This document shows, piece by piece, positions 13,980 through 15,573 of a stretch of 15,573 nucleotides of DNA. This DNA comes from an uncultured Pedobacter sp. Its GTDB lineage: Bacteria > Bacteroidota > Bacteroidia > Sphingobacteriales > Sphingobacteriaceae. The notes below the pieces were generated by a model that was given only the letters and a program-made list of their open reading frames with translations, searched no databases and was not told where the DNA came from. Within the stretch, counting starts at the first letter, position 1. The number at the start of each line of letters is the position of its first letter. A program made the translations under genes and the position numbers. The DNA is taken from positions 1 to 15,573 of the forward strand of contig NZ_CAMLHF010000132.1 in the NCBI RefSeq assembly GCF_946479715.1. Reading direction: 5' to 3'.

Positions 13980-14011
13980 TTTTGACAAAATCACTTAACG
14001 TTTTGACAAAA
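13980..14011. repeat. Two copies of the palindrome TTTTGACAAAA spaced 21 bp apart
   Basis: TTTTGACAAAA occurs at 13980-13990 and 14001-14011, start to start 21 bases, or two helix turns. Each copy is an odd palindrome (TTTTG-A-CAAAA). They sit upstream of the fucosidase gene, 68 to 99 bases before its preferred start, and look like an operator pair. A third identical copy lies at 7549-7559. Confidence 0.7.
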
Positions 14012-14078
14012 AATTATACTATTGATAATGAAAATCAAGCTTTCTTTGAAGTTGATCATTATGCAATTTAATCAGATT

Positions 14079-15573
14079 ATGGAGAAGAGGTATTATTTTA
14101 ACAGGCTAAACTGGATCCTATTGATGGGGCTGGAATTGGTTATCTGTGTAGGCTTATCAAATAGTACTTCTGCTCAGATCTTTACCAATAAAAACTATGT
14201 TACAATTAATCCGGGAGATACTGAAAAGGACATCGTAAAAAAAGCTGCTAATGTAGTTCCTGCCGCCCGGCAATTAAGGTGGCAGCAATTAGAGTTAACT
14301 GCCTTTATACACTTCGGGATAAATACCTTTACTAATAAAGAATGGGGTGATGGATCTGAAGACCCTAAAATATTTAATCCGAAAGATCTGGACGCACGAC
14401 AGTGGGTAAAGGTTTGTAAGGAAGCTGGCTTTAAGCAAATTATTTTAACAGCAAAACACCATGATGGTTTTTGTTTGTGGCCAAGTAAATACACAGAACA
14501 TTCCGTAAAAAATAGTCCCTGGAAAGAAGGCAAAGGAGATATTGTAAAGGAAACCGCTGATGCATGTAAGGAATTCGGTATCGGATTTGGAATTTATCTT
14601 TCTCCATGGGATCGCAATTCGAAATATTTTGGTAGCATGGAATACAATAACTATTTCATTAACCAGCTTACTGAATTGTTAACTCAATACGGTCAGATAG
14701 ATGAGGTTTGGTTTGATGGGGCGAATGGGGAAGGACCTTCCGGTAAAAAACAGGTTTATGAATATAACAGATGGTATGAGCTGATTCGTAAACTGCAACC
14801 TAAGGCAACTATTGCTGTTTCAGGGCCTGATGTAAGATGGGTAGGAACAGAAAGTGGCTATGGTAGAGAGACTGAATGGAGCGTTGTGCCCGGTGATGAA
14901 CTTAAGACTGAAAAAATAGCTGAAAACTCACAACAAAAAGTTGAATTTGCACCAAAAGATATGATGGCAAATGACTTAGGCAGCAGGTCAAAAATTGCAA
15001 AAGCAAAAAGTCTGGTGTGGTATCCGGCAGAGATCGATGTTTCTATCCGCCCGGGATGGTTTTATCATACTGCCGAAGACAAGGATGTTAAATCTCCGGA
15101 GAAGTTAATGGATATCTATTATAGTTCGGTTGGAAGAAATGGCGTATTGCTGTTGAACATACCTCCAGATACAAGGGGCCTGATTAGTGATAGCGACATT
15201 AAGTCATTGCAAGGTTTTAAGAAACAAAAGGAAAATACATTTGCTGTAAACTTGTTAGCAGATGCAATAGTTAAAGGTAGCAGTGCAAAAAAATCAAATG
15301 TATTGTTTGATGGTAAAGATAATACAGCCTGGGTAACTAAGCCGGTTGACAGTACGGTTGTAATTGATCTTAAATTGTCAAAATCAAAGGAGTTTGATTT
15401 GTTGCTATTGCAGGAGAATTTGAGTGTAGGGCAACGGGTAGAAAGTTTTATTTTGGAATATAAAGATGGAAGTGAGTGGAAAGAAGCTACAAAAGGCACC
15501 ACAATTGGCTATAAACGCCTATTGCGTTTTACACCTGTTACTGCTTCTGAAGTAAGATTAAGAATTATTTCAT
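14079..15573 (+). CDS. Secreted alpha-L-fucosidase, GH29 (C-terminus beyond the window)
   Basis: Open to the window edge, 498 residues are visible. A signal peptide (basic EKR and NR residues, hydrophobic ILLMGLELVICVGLS, cut near NSTSA-Q at 32-33) sends it to the periplasm or cell surface. The GH29 catalytic domain (about 60-385) shows FIHFGINTF at 76-84, TAKHHDGFCLWPSKY at 124-138 and EVWFDGANGEG at 209-219, with D213 as the expected nucleophile. VWYPAEIDVSIRPGWFYH (313-330) and GRNGVLLLNIPPD (352-364) follow; the first resembles the GH29-B group that cleaves alpha-1,3/1,4-fucose. From about 395 a discoidin/F5-8C-type beta-sandwich begins (NVLFDGKDNTAW, EVRLRII) and is cut off. In-frame ATGs at 14028 and 14061 are possible earlier starts; 14079 gives the best signal peptide. 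No SusC/SusD genes are visible. Confidence 0.88.
   Translation, partial: MEKRYYFNRLNWILLMGLELVICVGLSNSTSAQIFTNKNYVTINPGDTEKDIVKKAANVVPAARQLRWQQLELTAFIHFGINTFTNKEWGDGSEDPKIFNPKDLDARQWVKVCKEAGFKQIILTAKHHDGFCLWPSKYTEHSVKNSPWKEGKGDIVKETADACKEFGIGFGIYLSPWDRNSKYFGSMEYNNYFINQLTELLTQYGQIDEVWFDGANGEGPSGKKQVYEYNRWYELIRKLQPKATIAVSGPDVRWVGTESGYGRETEWSVVPGDELKTEKIAENSQQKVEFAPKDMMANDLGSRSKIAKAKSLVWYPAEIDVSIRPGWFYHTAEDKDVKSPEKLMDIYYSSVGRNGVLLLNIPPDTRGLISDSDIKSLQGFKKQKENTFAVNLLADAIVKGSSAKKSNVLFDGKDNTAWVTKPVDSTVVIDLKLSKSKEFDLLLLQENLSVGQRVESFILEYKDGSEWKEATKGTTIGYKRLLRFTPVTASEVRLRIIS

Noticed and set aside
14003..14020. TTGACA and TATACT as a sigma-70 -35/-10 pair before the fucosidase gene
   Set aside because: The spacing is only 6 bases (27 from the first TTGACA), and Bacteroidota do not use this consensus.
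14195..14533. 112-residue minus-strand reading frame over the fucosidase gene
   Set aside because: The plus strand encodes unmistakable GH29 motifs throughout; the opposite frame is a shadow.

Overview
The window looks like a chromosomal segment of an AT-rich Bacteroidota bacterium, most likely a Sphingobacteriaceae/Pedobacter-type organism. The evidence is Bacteroidota-type promoters (TAnnTTTG -7 elements, some with a TTTG -33 element), start codons without Shine-Dalgarno sequences, a compact 286-residue sigma-70 protein, the short-chain (SDR) form of threonine dehydrogenase typical of Bacteroidota, and secreted glycan and redox enzymes whose signal peptides end in an Ala-Gln junction. No phage, insertion sequence, CRISPR array, tRNA or rRNA gene was seen.

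Layout. Bases 1-325 hold the 5' part of ftsX (minus strand). A divergent intergenic region (326-581) follows with an unusual array: one anti-repeat followed by four 11-bp tandem repeats, between two promoter-like motifs in front of a CLC anion transporter (582-1844, probably the fluoride/proton type). leuS (1908-4706) follows on the same strand. leuS converges on an Lrp/AsnC regulator (4842-5321, minus); between them is a perfect 31-bp inverted repeat. Divergent from lrp is a two-gene unit of a primary-like but divergent sigma factor (5562-6422) and SDR L-threonine dehydrogenase tdh (6423-7382), whose stop and start codons touch. A strong intrinsic terminator closes it. The next gap (7462-7714) may encode a roughly 90-nt structured RNA with its own terminator. 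Then comes a soluble hybrid histidine kinase (7715-9619), which converges with no gap on a degenerate GNAT-like gene (9620-10147, minus). Upstream of that is a MocR/PdxR-type regulator (10233-11639, minus), divergent from an NADPH:quinone-oxidoreductase-like gene (11694-12629) with overlapping promoters. The right end carries a secreted thioredoxin-fold protein with a duplicated N-terminal domain (12751-13968) and a secreted GH29 alpha-L-fucosidase cut off by the window edge (14079-15573).

How the genes work together. Most are unrelated housekeeping or accessory units. Three regulatory pairings are suggested: Lrp beside the sigma/tdh unit (amino-acid metabolism), MocR opposite its likely target oxidoreductase, and the repeat array in front of the CLC gene. 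The most novel-looking material is non-coding: the CLC leader array, the 31-bp inverted repeat, the candidate small RNA, and the 11-mer TTTTGACAAAA, which occurs at three intergenic sites.
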